Shown: positions 1-8,958 of the stretch, one piece after another
Layout: each line of letters starts with the position of its first letter
Position numbering within the stretch: the first letter of the stretch is position 1
Source: Bacteroidales bacterium M7
GTDB taxonomy: Bacteria > Bacteroidota > Bacteroidia > Bacteroidales > Muribaculaceae
Assembly (NCBI GenBank): GCA_001689515.1
Contig: LUJR01000045.1
Location: 91,272 to 155,271, forward strand
DNA: 64,000 bases
Direction: 5' to 3'
Notes under the pieces: generated by a model
Databases searched by the model: none
Told to the model about the DNA's origin: nothing
The model's input: only the letters and a program-made list of their open reading frames with translations
Position numbers and translations under genes: made by a program

Positions 1-106
1 CATGTCCCTACAGTCGAGGTGTTATTGGTACATTTTTGCACAATATACGATTGTTTGTAGATGTTTTGTAGATGCGATGTCTATTGATTGTAGAGTAGAT
101 GTGTGG

Positions 107-114
107 TAAATTTG
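107..114 (+). promoter_or_regulatory. -7 promoter box abutting the first gene
   Basis: TAAATTTG fits the Bacteroidetes -7 consensus TAnnTTTG. It ends only four bases before the ATG at 119, so the transcript would start at or next to the start codon (leaderless or nearly so). An ATTG about 17 bases upstream is a weak -33 match. A TTTGTAGATG motif is repeated directly around 54-74. Confidence 0.45.
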
Positions 115-118
115 TGAC

Positions 119-1714
119 ATGAAAACATCGATTTGCCCTGCTGGCTCATTTATAATCTTATGTGTTTGTGCCATAGCCCTGGCTGTGGGCTGCGGACGTA
201 AGGCTGAGAGGCTTGCGCCTTGCGGATGGGAGGCAACCGGTAAGCCTTCTGATTCTCTGCTGGTGCTTCTTGACCGGTCACTCTATAGTTATTGCGACCC
301 TGACTCGCTTGACTCGCTTGTCGAGAGGTATGTCAAAGTGTCCGGCGAAGAGGATCCTGATGGCATTTACGAGCATCGTCGGCTCTATTGGCAGGGGACT
401 GCGCTTTTCGGTCATGGCGAGTTTGAACGAGGGGATTCATTGCGCAGGCTTGCCATGCAGCGCTGTGACTCTTCAAGGTTTCCGCATGACTATCGTCTTT
501 ATCGGCTGGCTACCGAACAGCCGACAGATTTTCCTGACAACGCCAGCCGTTACAAGAGGTATCTGTCGGATCTGAAGGCGTTTGAGGCAGAAGGCGACCT
601 TGTGAGTGCGTTTTCGCGTAGTGTGTTGCTCTCTCAGTTGATGTCAGAGGCGGGCATGCACCGTGAGGCGTTGGATTATGTCTTGTTGGCTGACAGTCTG
701 CTGAAGAAGGCTGATCTGCCGCTGCTTCGCATCAACAACAAGGTCAATGTGGCTTCGTGTCTGTTTAATGCCGGTGACACTGTCGGAGCAGTGAGGGCGT
801 TGGACGAAGTGAAGGCGCATATCGGCGGTGAAGGTAACGAGGGTGTAGAGGCGATAATAGATTTCAATAAATATGAGATGACCGGCGATACCTCTGCTCT
901 GGCTGCGGCGTGGAGGATTGTGAGAGGTAACCCGGACTTGGCGAGGATGCAGATGCTTGTAGGTGCCTCCTTGGTAAAATCAGGCATGCAGATGGGCGAT
1001 TATGGCTATATAATGGCGTTGCTGAAGGAGTCTGATGAATATGCGTTTCGCCCCGAGGAAGAGCTGTCAATCAAAGAGGCAATATTAGACCTGTCTGTTG
1101 ACGATGGAAATGTCGGGCTCATACGTGATGCTGTCCACGGTTATGAGGAGGCTGTGGAGCGCTATCTCAACGAACAGAAGAAAGGGGAAGTCATCTCGGC
1201 ACAGATATCGTCAATGATCAGCGAGGTATCGCTGAATGCCGAACGAGAGAAACAGCGGAGCCGTAACATGCTGTGGACCGTACTGGCTGTTGTGGGAGTC
1301 GTGGTGGCTGTCGGTGTGATTTGCGGAGTGATGTATATCAACCGTAACCGGCGCATACTTTTGTTGACCCAACTGGAAATCGAGAGACATCGCCGGCGAC
1401 AGATAGCAACTGATCTCATGCTTGCCGAAAGAGCTGACAGAGAACCGGAAATAAAGACGGTTGCTGACGATGAGGCTATTGATGACATGGACGGCAGGTT
1501 TATGAAACTGTTCGTGGCACGATATCCCAAGGTCAGGAAGACCGGGCGGCGATTGGCGCTTTATATCTGGAAAGGCAAGGATACAAGCGATATCGCGCGG
1601 ATCATGAGCATACGCAAGGAGTCGGTGATGCAGGCGCGATGGCGTCTGAGGAGCCAGATGGATCTCGCGCCCGAGGAAGACCTTGAGGTCATCATCCATC
1701 AGATGGTTGTGTGA
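119..1714 (+). CDS. Membrane-tethered TPR regulator with C-terminal HTH
   Basis: The 531-residue protein starts with a lipoprotein-like signal (lipobox AVGC, Cys25). A helical region resembling tetratricopeptide repeats follows, then one membrane segment at about 384-407, a short coiled coil and a C-terminal helix-turn-helix (about 480-531). The expected topology is a periplasmic TPR sensor with the DNA-binding end in the cytoplasm, a one-component layout common in Bacteroidetes. A paralogue of the same design lies at 6163-7824 on the other strand, flanking the protease/receptor genes between them. Ligand and targets cannot be read from the sequence. The HTH is LuxR-like by position and pattern only. 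Confidence 0.75.
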   Translation: MKTSICPAGSFIILCVCAIALAVGCGRKAERLAPCGWEATGKPSDSLLVLLDRSLYSYCDPDSLDSLVERYVKVSGEEDPDGIYEHRRLYWQGTALFGHGEFERGDSLRRLAMQRCDSSRFPHDYRLYRLATEQPTDFPDNASRYKRYLSDLKAFEAEGDLVSAFSRSVLLSQLMSEAGMHREALDYVLLADSLLKKADLPLLRINNKVNVASCLFNAGDTVGAVRALDEVKAHIGGEGNEGVEAIIDFNKYEMTGDTSALAAAWRIVRGNPDLARMQMLVGASLVKSGMQMGDYGYIMALLKESDEYAFRPEEELSIKEAILDLSVDDGNVGLIRDAVHGYEEAVERYLNEQKKGEVISAQISSMISEVSLNAEREKQRSRNMLWTVLAVVGVVVAVGVICGVMYINRNRRILLLTQLEIERHRRRQIATDLMLAERADREPEIKTVADDEAIDDMDGRFMKLFVARYPKVRKTGRRLALYIWKGKDTSDIARIMSIRKESVMQARWRLRSQMDLAPEEDLEVIIHQMVV

Positions 1715-1785
1715 GGGGCGAACTGCAATAATGAAAACTCGATGAAGATTTGCACTTGTCGTTATCCAAAATTCACGCAAAAAGG

Positions 1786-1870
1786 TAGGGACATGCCGTG
1801 GCATGTCCGCCCATCATGTGATGCATTTCGGGATGTTTTGTGGGTTGGGGACATGCCACGGCATGTCCCC
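1786..1870. repeat. Inverted pair of 20-bp palindromes (REPIN-like)
   Basis: Palindromes at 1789-1808 (centre GT) and 1849-1868 (centre AC) face each other across 40 bases. The pair lies just past the stop codons of two convergent genes. The outer left flank is TAGG and the outer right flank CCAGG. Confidence 0.8.
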
Positions 1871-1888
1871 AGGTAGAAAAGCATACGG

Positions 1889-2785
1889 TCAGCGTCGGTC
1901 GGGAAGCTGCGAGGGGGTGAGGTGGAAGCCTGAGGTCTTTTTACTCTTGGTCGGCTTTGCCGAGGTTTTGACGGCTTTGGCAGAGCTGCTTCGGGTGTTG
2001 GTGGCAGTATAGCCGTCAGCTTGGCAGCGTTTGAGCATCTTGTTTATGCGAGCCTGGGTGTCGGGGTGGTCAGAGAATAGGTAGGAGAGTCCCGATGCTC
2101 CTGCGCCCCCGGCTTGCTCCATCTGCTGGAGTTTCTGGAATGCCTCAACCATGGCGTAGGGGTTCTTGCCGTGGGATTTCAGGAAGTCGTAGCCGTATTG
2201 GTCGGCGGCTTCTTCCTGAGAGCGCGTGTACTTGTTATTGACCAGAGTCTCGCCTATGGCTCCGAGCTGGGAGTCTGTGATTGCAGCCACCGAACTTGAT
2301 GTGGAGGCAAGTACATCTTTGAGAGCTGAGGTGCGCATGGCGTTCTGGAGTCCCTTGCGGCTGTCGTGGTGGGCTACGTGCCCTATCTCGTGGCCTATGA
2401 CCCCGAGCACTTCGTTGTCATCCATCAGGTCCATCAGTCCGGAGTAGACCCTGACCGATCCGTCAGGGCAGGCAAAGGCGTTGACATCGGAGGTCATATA
2501 TACCTTGAAGTTGAGCGGAGTGCCGTCAACGTCGGTCAGACCGCTTGTGAGCTTCGCCAGACGTCGGGCATAGGTGGAATTGGCGGGAGCTACCTTGTTT
2601 TGCTGATCCATCTGCACCACCGACTGGTGGACGTAGGCAGCCAGCTGCTCGTCGGAAATCGACGATGACTGTGCCATCTTGCTTACTCCCTGCATGGCGC
2701 GATCCATGTTCATGGAGGCGCATGAGGTCAAAGACAGGAGGGCGACAGTGGCAAGTATGTTGAGGAGGCGTTTTGTCGTATACAT
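1889..2785 (-). CDS. M48-family metalloprotease lipoprotein
   Basis: This 298-residue protein is a predicted Zn-dependent peptidase. It has a lipoprotein signal (LTSC, Cys22), the HEIGH zinc motif at residues 132-136 followed by VAHHD, and a downstream EEAAD segment that would supply the third ligand. These are hallmarks of the M48/BepA-like (Oma1) family, which works on outer-membrane proteins in the periplasm. A longer frame runs upstream into a palindromic repeat. The ATG at 2785 was chosen because it opens directly into the signal peptide. The C-terminus is a Lys/Ser-rich tail. The gene stands alone between two repeat pairs. Confidence 0.88.
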   Translation of the reverse strand: MYTTKRLLNILATVALLSLTSCASMNMDRAMQGVSKMAQSSSISDEQLAAYVHQSVVQMDQQNKVAPANSTYARRLAKLTSGLTDVDGTPLNFKVYMTSDVNAFACPDGSVRVYSGLMDLMDDNEVLGVIGHEIGHVAHHDSRKGLQNAMRTSALKDVLASTSSSVAAITDSQLGAIGETLVNNKYTRSQEEAADQYGYDFLKSHGKNPYAMVEAFQKLQQMEQAGGAGASGLSYLFSDHPDTQARINKMLKRCQADGYTATNTRSSSAKAVKTSAKPTKSKKTSGFHLTPSQLPDRR

Positions 2786-2932
2786 GATCGTAGATTTTGT
2801 CGTTGCTATATATCTTATAAACAATGACTCGTGGAAAATGACTGAGCGGGCTGACTGAATTTGTGTAATCCTGTAATGGGAGTACCTGCTGGCATATAGC
2901 ATGGAGGTAGTCCCTTCGTGACTTACTGGTTT

Positions 2933-3020
2933 TGTAGGGACATGCCGTGGCATGTCCGCCCCACAGGTGCGATAATTGCAAAAACTACGGAACGATGACA
3001 TGCAATGGCATGTCCCTACA
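2933..3020. repeat. Inverted palindrome pair (REPIN-like)
   Basis: TGTAGGGACATGCC opens the pair and TCCCTACA closes it. Core palindromes lie at 2938-2957 and 2996-3015. The second is degenerate at its centre (TGCAATGGCA). Confidence 0.8.
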
Positions 3021-3058
3021 CCAGTCTTATGACGTATCAGAAAAACAAGGCGACTGGG

Positions 3059-5152
3059 TCAGAAGCGGTTGAGTTCGGTTTTGCCGGCTCCGCTGCCGCG
3101 GTAGCGGTCACGGGTGAGGTTGAAGGAGTATTGGAGGGTGAGCTGGATGGTGCGGTTGGTGATGTGGGTATGCTTGTAGAGGGTTACATCGCGGTTGTAT
3201 AGGGTGATGTCGCGGTTGCCTTTGTTGAAGATGTCGTTGGCTTCGAGGGTGACGCTGAGGTGGTTGTTGAGGAACGATTTGTAGAGCTTGGCATTGAGAT
3301 AGGAGGTGGAGGAGAGGTGGACGTTTTCGGCGTCGCCTGCGCTCATCCATTGGAGGTCGACGTTGAGCCATATGTCGCCGGGGATGTGGATAGCATTCTG
3401 GAACTGGACCAGACCGATGGGGTTGTCAAGACTTTTGCGACTGTCGGTGTAGTCGATTGTGTGCCACTGCTTGATGATGCCGGCGTTGACCTTGGGTTGC
3501 CATATGCCGAGCTGGAACTGACCGCCTACGAATGCCTCAAGCTGCTGGAGCTTGGGGAAGTTTGCTTTTGTGATGAGTTTGATCTCGCCGTCATTGCCGT
3601 AGGGTATGGTGGTGTCAAGGATGGGGTCTTTCTTGTAGGAATATGACAACTGTCCGAAGAAATGGCTCCATGTGCCTTGCAGCTCTATGTTGTGGATCTT
3701 CTCGGGGCGCAGATAGGGGTTTCCGCCCTCAAATGTGAAGCGGTTGATGTAGTCTATCGTTCCATCAAGAGAGCTGTATGTGGGTCGTTGGGTCTTGTGG
3801 GTGTAGCTCAGGGCGAGGTTGACTTTCTGTATCATGGTACCTACCGAGAGGGAGGGAAAAAGATTGTCGTAGCTGCGGCTCATGTCGTCGCGTCGCTGTC
3901 CGTTTTCAAGGTATTTGAATGCGACATGCTCATAGCGCAGTCCGGCTCCGACATTCCATCTGCCGAAACGCTGGGCTATCTGCACGAATCCGGCGATGTT
4001 GCTTTCGTCGACTCGCGATGAGGCATCGGTCAGCAGGGAGGTATCTGTTGCAAAATCTGTGGTGAAACGTGATGATGTGTATTCTTCGCCTACTTCTATG
4101 TTGCCTTTCCACAGAGGGTAGCCCAGCACGAGCTTCTCGGCAAAGAGGCGGCTGTGGTTGGTGGTGGCTGAGGAGACGCGGGCATCGTCATAGTTGTCGC
4201 TCGCCTCATTGTTGATGAGGTCGGACGTTTCCTTGCGCCACATGTAGTCGGTATTGAAATCTATGCCGAATTTGCCTATCTGACCGCTGTAGTAGAGGTT
4301 GGCGTGATGGCGTGGCATGGCATCGCTTTTCTGCCGTCCGTTTACTGAAAGCTCGTCATAGGGCATGCCGTCAGCCAGTATCTGACTGAAACCGGAGAAA
4401 TTCATATCAGCTTTCTTTACCCCGTTGGTGTAATAGGCTCCTATGGAATGGTCGGGGTTAAAGAGATATGAGAATCCGATTTTGCCATAGAAATCGTGGG
4501 TTTTGGCGTTGCCTCCCTGCTCAAGGAGCTGGTTCCATGTCACGGTGGAGCGGGTCAGCATGTCGACGGTCTTGGCATCCTCATGTTTGCCTCCGAGATA
4601 ACCGAAGTTGCCAAACAGTTCCAGTCCGCCGGTGCGGTATTTCAGGTTGACCTGCTCGGCGGTGCGGGCGTATTTCTGCACCGCTCCCGAGGCGCGTACG
4701 AGTCCGCTGAAGCCGTCGCCCTGCGGAGTTTTGAGGGTGATGTTGATGACTGACTTGACTGATGCGTCATATTTGGCACCAGGGTTGGTGATTACCTCGA
4801 TATTCTTGATGTTGGCAGAACTGATCTGAGCCAATTCCGATACGTCCTGAAGCAACCTGCCATTGACATAGATGGCTGGGGTGCCTTTGCCGAACACTTC
4901 ATATGAGCCGTCTTTGCCGAGCACCATCGGTATCTGAGGCAGCACATCGTTGGCTGTGCCGGCATGCTCGAGCTGAGTGCCCGAGATGCGCGTTAGCAAT
5001 GCGCCGGCTTTGAGAGTGGTCACGCGCGGATTGGCTTTTACTACCACTTCGCCGAGGGTGTAAGTGATGCTGTCGGCAGGGGTGCCATTGGTCTGAGCCA
5101 TTGCAGATGCGAGGGAAGCTGCGGATAGGATGATGGTGGCTATGGTTTTCAT
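3059..5152 (-). CDS. TonB-dependent-receptor-like outer membrane beta-barrel
   Basis: The 697-residue protein has a signal peptide ending ASAMAQ, a plug-like domain (about 30-150, with EVVVKANP and NIEVITNPGAKYDAS) and a long barrel rich in alternating aromatic strands, ending in Phe. It lacks the N-terminal carboxypeptidase-like domain of SusC proteins, so it fits the shorter outer-membrane barrel family (OMP_b-brl_3). The substrate is unknown. A small lipoprotein gene lies 24 bases upstream on the same strand and may be co-transcribed. The broken receptor at 59480-61601 has nearly the same reconstructed length and the same plug style. Confidence 0.85.
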   Translation of the reverse strand: MKTIATIILSAASLASAMAQTNGTPADSITYTLGEVVVKANPRVTTLKAGALLTRISGTQLEHAGTANDVLPQIPMVLGKDGSYEVFGKGTPAIYVNGRLLQDVSELAQISSANIKNIEVITNPGAKYDASVKSVINITLKTPQGDGFSGLVRASGAVQKYARTAEQVNLKYRTGGLELFGNFGYLGGKHEDAKTVDMLTRSTVTWNQLLEQGGNAKTHDFYGKIGFSYLFNPDHSIGAYYTNGVKKADMNFSGFSQILADGMPYDELSVNGRQKSDAMPRHHANLYYSGQIGKFGIDFNTDYMWRKETSDLINNEASDNYDDARVSSATTNHSRLFAEKLVLGYPLWKGNIEVGEEYTSSRFTTDFATDTSLLTDASSRVDESNIAGFVQIAQRFGRWNVGAGLRYEHVAFKYLENGQRRDDMSRSYDNLFPSLSVGTMIQKVNLALSYTHKTQRPTYSSLDGTIDYINRFTFEGGNPYLRPEKIHNIELQGTWSHFFGQLSYSYKKDPILDTTIPYGNDGEIKLITKANFPKLQQLEAFVGGQFQLGIWQPKVNAGIIKQWHTIDYTDSRKSLDNPIGLVQFQNAIHIPGDIWLNVDLQWMSAGDAENVHLSSTSYLNAKLYKSFLNNHLSVTLEANDIFNKGNRDITLYNRDVTLYKHTHITNRTIQLTLQYSFNLTRDRYRGSGAGKTELNRF

Positions 5153-5176
5153 TTCTATAGGTTTTTAGATGGTTGG

Positions 5177-5578
5177 TTATTCTGATAATTTCTCGTGGAT
5201 TTTTTCTATTAATTTTTCTTTGATGGTTTCCTTTACAGCGTCTACGGGGTCGAAGTCAAGTTCTTTCACGCTGAGGGCTGTGGAGTAGTCGTCGGAGAAG
5301 ATTACATCGGCGAAGTGACGGGTCATGTCTCCTGATGCGCTGTCGGTGACGGTGTAGATTACGCCTACGCATGGATGTGTCGCGCCCATAAACAGGGTGT
5401 CGCGATGGTTTGACATGCCTATGAAACCGAAGGATTCACTCTCGGAAAGATGTGGCGAGACATGCTCACGCATGGTGTGGGCGATGCGGCTTTTTCGGTC
5501 AGGATCGCATGCGCAGGTTGAGATAATGACCAGCGATGCGATGGTCAGTAGGAGTAGGAATGATCGTGAGTGTGCCAT
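5177..5578 (-). CDS. Small predicted lipoprotein, function unknown
   Basis: I do not recognise this 133-residue protein. It has a hydrophobic N-terminus running into Cys-Ala-Cys at about residues 23-25, compatible with a relaxed lipobox, and an acidic/amphipathic Lys-Glu C-terminal helix. It precedes the outer-membrane barrel by 24 bases on the same strand, so a shared envelope role is plausible. A TAACTTTG promoter box lies about 60 bases upstream. Confidence 0.65.
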   Translation of the reverse strand: MAHSRSFLLLLTIASLVIISTCACDPDRKSRIAHTMREHVSPHLSESESFGFIGMSNHRDTLFMGATHPCVGVIYTVTDSASGDMTRHFADVIFSDDYSTALSVKELDFDPVDAVKETIKEKLIEKIHEKLSE

Positions 5579-5636
5579 GATTTTCTGAAGTTTTGATGTT
5601 TGACTTTGGTGCGGGATTTTGTCGTTCCCGACATTG

Positions 5637-5644
5637 CAAAGTTA
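5637..5644 (-). promoter_or_regulatory. -7 promoter box for the lipoprotein/receptor pair
   Basis: On the minus strand this reads TAACTTTG, a full TAnnTTTG match. The predicted start site is near 5630, giving a leader of about 50 bases. No convincing -33 box is seen. Confidence 0.4.
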
Positions 5645-5855
5645 TGGTCAGAAAATGGCTTTTACCCACTAAACGGACATATAAATTGTCTGAATAGTCA
5701 GGATGTAAGTGTCTGATTATCAGTGTTGTTTAATCTCTAACATCTAAATGGGAGCGTTTGGAATCTAAATGACGGATTTGAGGTCAAATTTCGGGGTGTT
5801 TCAGCGATGTTTTCATAGGTTGATATGAAATGAAAACGCTGGGACGCGGCGCAAT

Positions 5856-5929
5856 CAATGTTGTTGAAGCTGATATCAGATATGTGGAAAGATACGTCGG
5901 AGACGTGGCTGTCAGAGTCAACAGCGTTG
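5856..5929. mobile_element. 74-bp CAATG-ended inverted-repeat element
   Basis: The ends CAATGTTGTTGA (5856) and TCAACAGCGTTG (to 5929) are inverted copies with two mismatches. The interior holds AGATACGTCGGAGACGT, which also occurs inside the element at 53419-53781. Flanks GACGCGGCGC and GACGCGCGGC resemble halves of the GC-rich palindrome seen intact at 15004-15084. Shortest and least certain member of the family. Confidence 0.5.
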
Positions 5930-5946
5930 AGACGCGCGGCACGTCC

Positions 5947-6151
5947 CAATGCTATTAACTTAACGAATTGGTATGTGCGTCAGAACATATGCCAAAAAAT
6001 TGTAGGGACATGCCATGGCATGTCAGAAAATACTGTCTGATAGCATATGAAACGCACGTAACATCGGCGGACATGCCATGGCATGTCCCTACAACATTAC
6101 TATTTTACAATACCCACATTCTCGTGTTTTCTGCTTAAGTTAATAGCAGCG
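5947..6151. mobile_element. 205-bp CAATG-ended element carrying a palindrome pair
   Basis: The terminal inverted repeat contains GCTATTAACTTA (5951-5962) and its exact complement (6136-6147). Flanking direct repeats CGGCACGTCC (5937-5946) and CGGCATGTCC (6152-6161) differ at one base, as expected of a target-site duplication. Inside lies a TGTAGGG...CCCTACA palindrome pair (6001-6093). The left 55 bases are closely similar to the left end of the element at 31854. Confidence 0.7.
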
Positions 6152-6162
6152 CGGCATGTCCC

Positions 6163-7824
6163 CTACTGGTTGCCTTCTATGTGGGCGATGATGTCGCCGC
6201 TGTCTTCGGTGATGTTGAGCTTTTTGCGGATTACGGACTTGCGGGTGTAGATGGTGGCTGATGACTGTTCGGTGAGGACGCCGATTTCCTTGGTGGAAAA
6301 TCCGGCTTTGAGGAGCACTATGATCTGTTGCTCTTTGTCGTTGAATAAGCCTGGGTGAGCTGTGGTGAGACGGGTGTGGAAATTGTCGTAGAGGCTGTCG
6401 ATCATCTGATAGAATTGCGTCCAGTCTACGAGGGTTTCTATCGATGCACCGTCGGTGCCTATGGCGGAAATCTTGCGCAGGGCATCGCGGCTCTGCTGGG
6501 TTGGTATGCCGGCGAATGTCTTGAAAATGCCGAGCTGGCGCAGAAGGGCGGCTTTGAGTTTGTCGCTGGCAGATGAGGTTGATTTGTCTTCGTCGGCTTT
6601 CTGTGCGTCTTTTAGCATCAACTCTAACGTCTCGGCTCGTTCCTCCGCCTCGACCATGCGCCGTTTGCGGCGGCTGAGCACTATGTATATGATTACGCCG
6701 CTGACTACCACAATGAGGGTGATGGCTGACAGGAGCAACCACAGGCGTTGGCGTTGCAGTTTCAGCTCATAGTTGTCATCGTTAAGCTCTATCACTGACT
6801 CCATGGCTGTCTGGCGGTCAAATTGTGCCATGCGGTAATCGCGAGCCATGTTGCGAGTGACTTCGTGCATCAGTTCGCCGGGGATGTGTCCTGTCTCCTT
6901 GAACTTTAGCGCGGTCCTTAGCATAGCTATGCTCGCGTAAATGTCAAACACTGATTGGGTGCCGTACGAGTCCAGGCTGTCAAGCAGAACCACGGCTCTG
7001 CGAGTGTCCCCTGCATTAGCATAGAAATTGGCAAGTGACATCATTACGCTGATTTTCTCCCCCGGAGGGAGCGAATCAAGCGAGGGATATATGCCCTCGG
7101 TGACGCGGATGGCATCATGAGGACGTCCTGACCCGTTAAGAATCTCGGCGTATTCGCCGTAAAACTCCTTGGCGATGCCAGGGCTGACACGCTCCGTCAC
7201 CCCCGTTGCCATGATGCTGTCAAATATGCTGAGAGCCTCGGTGTGATTGCCCTGATAATATCGGGCTGCCCCTTTCGCCGCGCCAAACCGCAGTATGTCC
7301 TCAGGCTTGGTGGTGTGGCGCAGGAGCCAGTCGGCATATCGGTATGCGTCATCATAGTCCGCGCTGTGAAATGCGCCCTCGCAGATGCCTATATATGTGT
7401 CCCACAGAAGGGCTGGGTTCTTGATGTGTGATGCCATATCTTTGAGGCGGCGCAAGCCTGACAGCATGTCGCCTCTGCGGAAGTCGTAGCTTGACAGCAA
7501 TTGCGAGGCTATCACCCAGTTGGATGTATCGCCGACAGCGAGATAGTAGGTTGTCGCCTCGTTGAGCAGGGTATCGGTGATAAGCGACCGCCCGACACCC
7601 ACATTAGCCCACGCCCGGGTGAGGATATAGCGAGCTTTGAGCGAGTCAGCATCAAGCGCATCATAGTCGATGTCGCGCAGTATGGTATATGCACTATCAG
7701 GCCGCGAAACGACCAACCGCGAAGCAGCCGCAAGCCTGTCAGCCGCCGAATCCGCGCACCCGCTGACACACCCCAGTGACATCCACGCCATTGCTACACA
7801 TATGTAATAGAGCAGGGATTTCAT
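6163..7824 (-). CDS. Membrane-tethered TPR regulator with LuxR-like HTH
   Basis: This 553-residue protein starts at the ATG that opens the signal peptide (Cys19/Cys23 lipoprotein candidates); a longer frame adds 16 unlikely residues. It has TPR-like helices, a membrane segment near residues 360-385 (WLLLSAITLIVVVSGVI), a Glu/Arg-rich coiled coil, and a C-terminal HTH (KAGFSTKEIGVLTEQSSATI) of the LuxR type. It shares its architecture with the gene at 119-1714, at the other end of this block and on the other strand. The signal sensed and the target genes are unknown. Confidence 0.78.
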   Translation of the reverse strand: MKSLLYYICVAMAWMSLGCVSGCADSAADRLAAASRLVVSRPDSAYTILRDIDYDALDADSLKARYILTRAWANVGVGRSLITDTLLNEATTYYLAVGDTSNWVIASQLLSSYDFRRGDMLSGLRRLKDMASHIKNPALLWDTYIGICEGAFHSADYDDAYRYADWLLRHTTKPEDILRFGAAKGAARYYQGNHTEALSIFDSIMATGVTERVSPGIAKEFYGEYAEILNGSGRPHDAIRVTEGIYPSLDSLPPGEKISVMMSLANFYANAGDTRRAVVLLDSLDSYGTQSVFDIYASIAMLRTALKFKETGHIPGELMHEVTRNMARDYRMAQFDRQTAMESVIELNDDNYELKLQRQRLWLLLSAITLIVVVSGVIIYIVLSRRKRRMVEAEERAETLELMLKDAQKADEDKSTSSASDKLKAALLRQLGIFKTFAGIPTQQSRDALRKISAIGTDGASIETLVDWTQFYQMIDSLYDNFHTRLTTAHPGLFNDKEQQIIVLLKAGFSTKEIGVLTEQSSATIYTRKSVIRKKLNITEDSGDIIAHIEGNQ

Positions 7825-7897
7825 CGCAACTTTTATTTGTGTAAAAATAATAAGAAAATATGTGATGAGCAAAATTTAAAATCTCAGCAAATTGTTG

Positions 7898-7905
7898 TAG
7901 ATTTG
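7898..7905 (+). promoter_or_regulatory. -7 promoter box for the MNT gene
   Basis: TAGATTTG matches TAnnTTTG. The predicted transcript start is near 7912, about 20 bases before the ATG. Confidence 0.4.
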
Positions 7906-7930
7906 TAGAAATGACATTATCATATAAAAT

Positions 7931-8245
7931 ATGTGCACACGGCAGGAATGCATAGACCGACTGACTGAGGCAGCCCCGTATATCCGCAAAGAATTCGGGG
8001 TTACTTCGCTTTGTCTGTTCGGCTCCATGGCTCGTGGAGATAATGGACCGGATAGTGATGTAGATGTATGTGTAGATATGCCGCCTAAAATGGGGTTGGT
8101 GCTTGGTCTAAAAGCTTTCTTAGAGGAGCTTTTTGGTGTTCCTGTGGATTTGATAAGGAAGCATAAATATTTAAGACCGTTTTTTTTGTCACAGATAGAG
8201 AAAGATGCCGTTTATATTGTGAAACGGTGCCTGCGTCAGAATTGA
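7931..8245 (+). CDS. MNT-type minimal nucleotidyltransferase
   Basis: The 104-residue protein carries the polymerase-beta nucleotidyltransferase signature GSMARGDNGPDSDVDV (GS motif followed by DxD). Small MNT proteins usually act as the antitoxin of HEPN/MNT pairs by adding nucleotides to the HEPN toxin. No HEPN gene is adjacent: the next gene is convergent and encodes an acetyltransferase. It may be a solitary MNT or an orphaned antitoxin. The local AT content is higher than in its neighbours, compatible with transfer. Confidence 0.82.
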   Translation: MCTRQECIDRLTEAAPYIRKEFGVTSLCLFGSMARGDNGPDSDVDVCVDMPPKMGLVLGLKAFLEELFGVPVDLIRKHKYLRPFFLSQIEKDAVYIVKRCLRQN

Positions 8246-8251
8246 AAGGCT

Positions 8252-8809
8252 TTATATGGTGCGGATGACGCGGCAGGGGTTGCCGACGGCGAGGGAGTTG
8301 GCGGGGATGTCGTGTACCACTACGCTTCCGGCTCCGATGGTGCAGTTGTCGCCGATGGTCACGCCGGGGAGAACGCATACGTTTGCTCCGATCCATACGT
8401 TGTCACCTACGTTGATAGGACGTGCATATTCCAGTCCGGCGTTGCGCAGGTCGGTTTCCAATGGATGTCCGGCGGTGTAGAATCCGCAGTTGGGGGCTAT
8501 GAAAACGTTGCTTCCGAATGTTACAGGTGCTTCATCGAGGATGACAAGATTGATGTTGGAGTAGAAGTTTTCTCCGATGTGGATATTGTAGCCGTAGTCG
8601 CAATAGAAAGGCTGCTCTATGAGAAACTGCTTGCCTGTCGAGCCAAGGATGTCACGCAGGAGAGCTGCGCGCTCATCGGTGCACAGGGGTGAGAGGCTGT
8701 TGTATTCGTGGCACTTCTGCTTTATTCGCTGACGCTCGGCTATCAGCTGGGGGTTGTTGTTGGCATCGTAGAGCAGTCCGAGGCGGCATTTGTCTTTTTC
8801 GGTTTGCAT
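8252..8809 (-). CDS. Maltose/galactoside O-acetyltransferase family
   Basis: This 185-residue hexapeptide-repeat (left-handed beta-helix) acetyltransferase has the N-terminal cap seen in Maa/LacA (LAERQRIKQKCHEYNSL-like), the catalytic-His region FYTAGHPLE and the C-terminal repeats GDNVWIGANVCVLPGVTIG. The family transfers acetyl from acetyl-CoA to sugars; the sugar acceptor here is not predictable. Full length. It converges with the MNT gene (6-base gap) and is preceded by a leader that contains a palindrome pair. Confidence 0.9.
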   Translation of the reverse strand: MQTEKDKCRLGLLYDANNNPQLIAERQRIKQKCHEYNSLSPLCTDERAALLRDILGSTGKQFLIEQPFYCDYGYNIHIGENFYSNINLVILDEAPVTFGSNVFIAPNCGFYTAGHPLETDLRNAGLEYARPINVGDNVWIGANVCVLPGVTIGDNCTIGAGSVVVHDIPANSLAVGNPCRVIRTI

Positions 8810-8830
8810 ATATCAGGTGTTCATAGTCTG

Positions 8831-8916
8831 TGTAGGGACATGCCGTGGCATGTCCGCATAGCGCAATATGGGATGGCATCGCCTGGGTGGCGGACATGCC
8901 ACGGCATGTCCCTACA
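8831..8916. repeat. Palindrome pair in the acetyltransferase leader
   Basis: TGTAGGG (8831) and CCCTACA (to 8916) bound two 20-bp palindromes (8836-8855, centre GT; 8892-8911, centre AC) with CGC/GCG on the inner sides. This is the cleanest pair in the window. Given the promoter at 8927-8958 it would be transcribed in the 5' leader of the acetyltransferase gene. Confidence 0.85.
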
Positions 8917-8926
8917 GGTGGTGGAG

Positions 8927-8958
8927 CAAAGGTAGCTATTCGGGGGTTAATGTGCAAA
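8927..8958 (-). promoter_or_regulatory. Full -33/-7 promoter for the acetyltransferase
   Basis: On the minus strand: TTTG (8955-8958), 20-base spacer, TACCTTTG (8927-8934). This is a complete Bacteroidetes consensus. It overlaps the end of the recD2 gene, and the start site would be near 8920. Confidence 0.6.
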
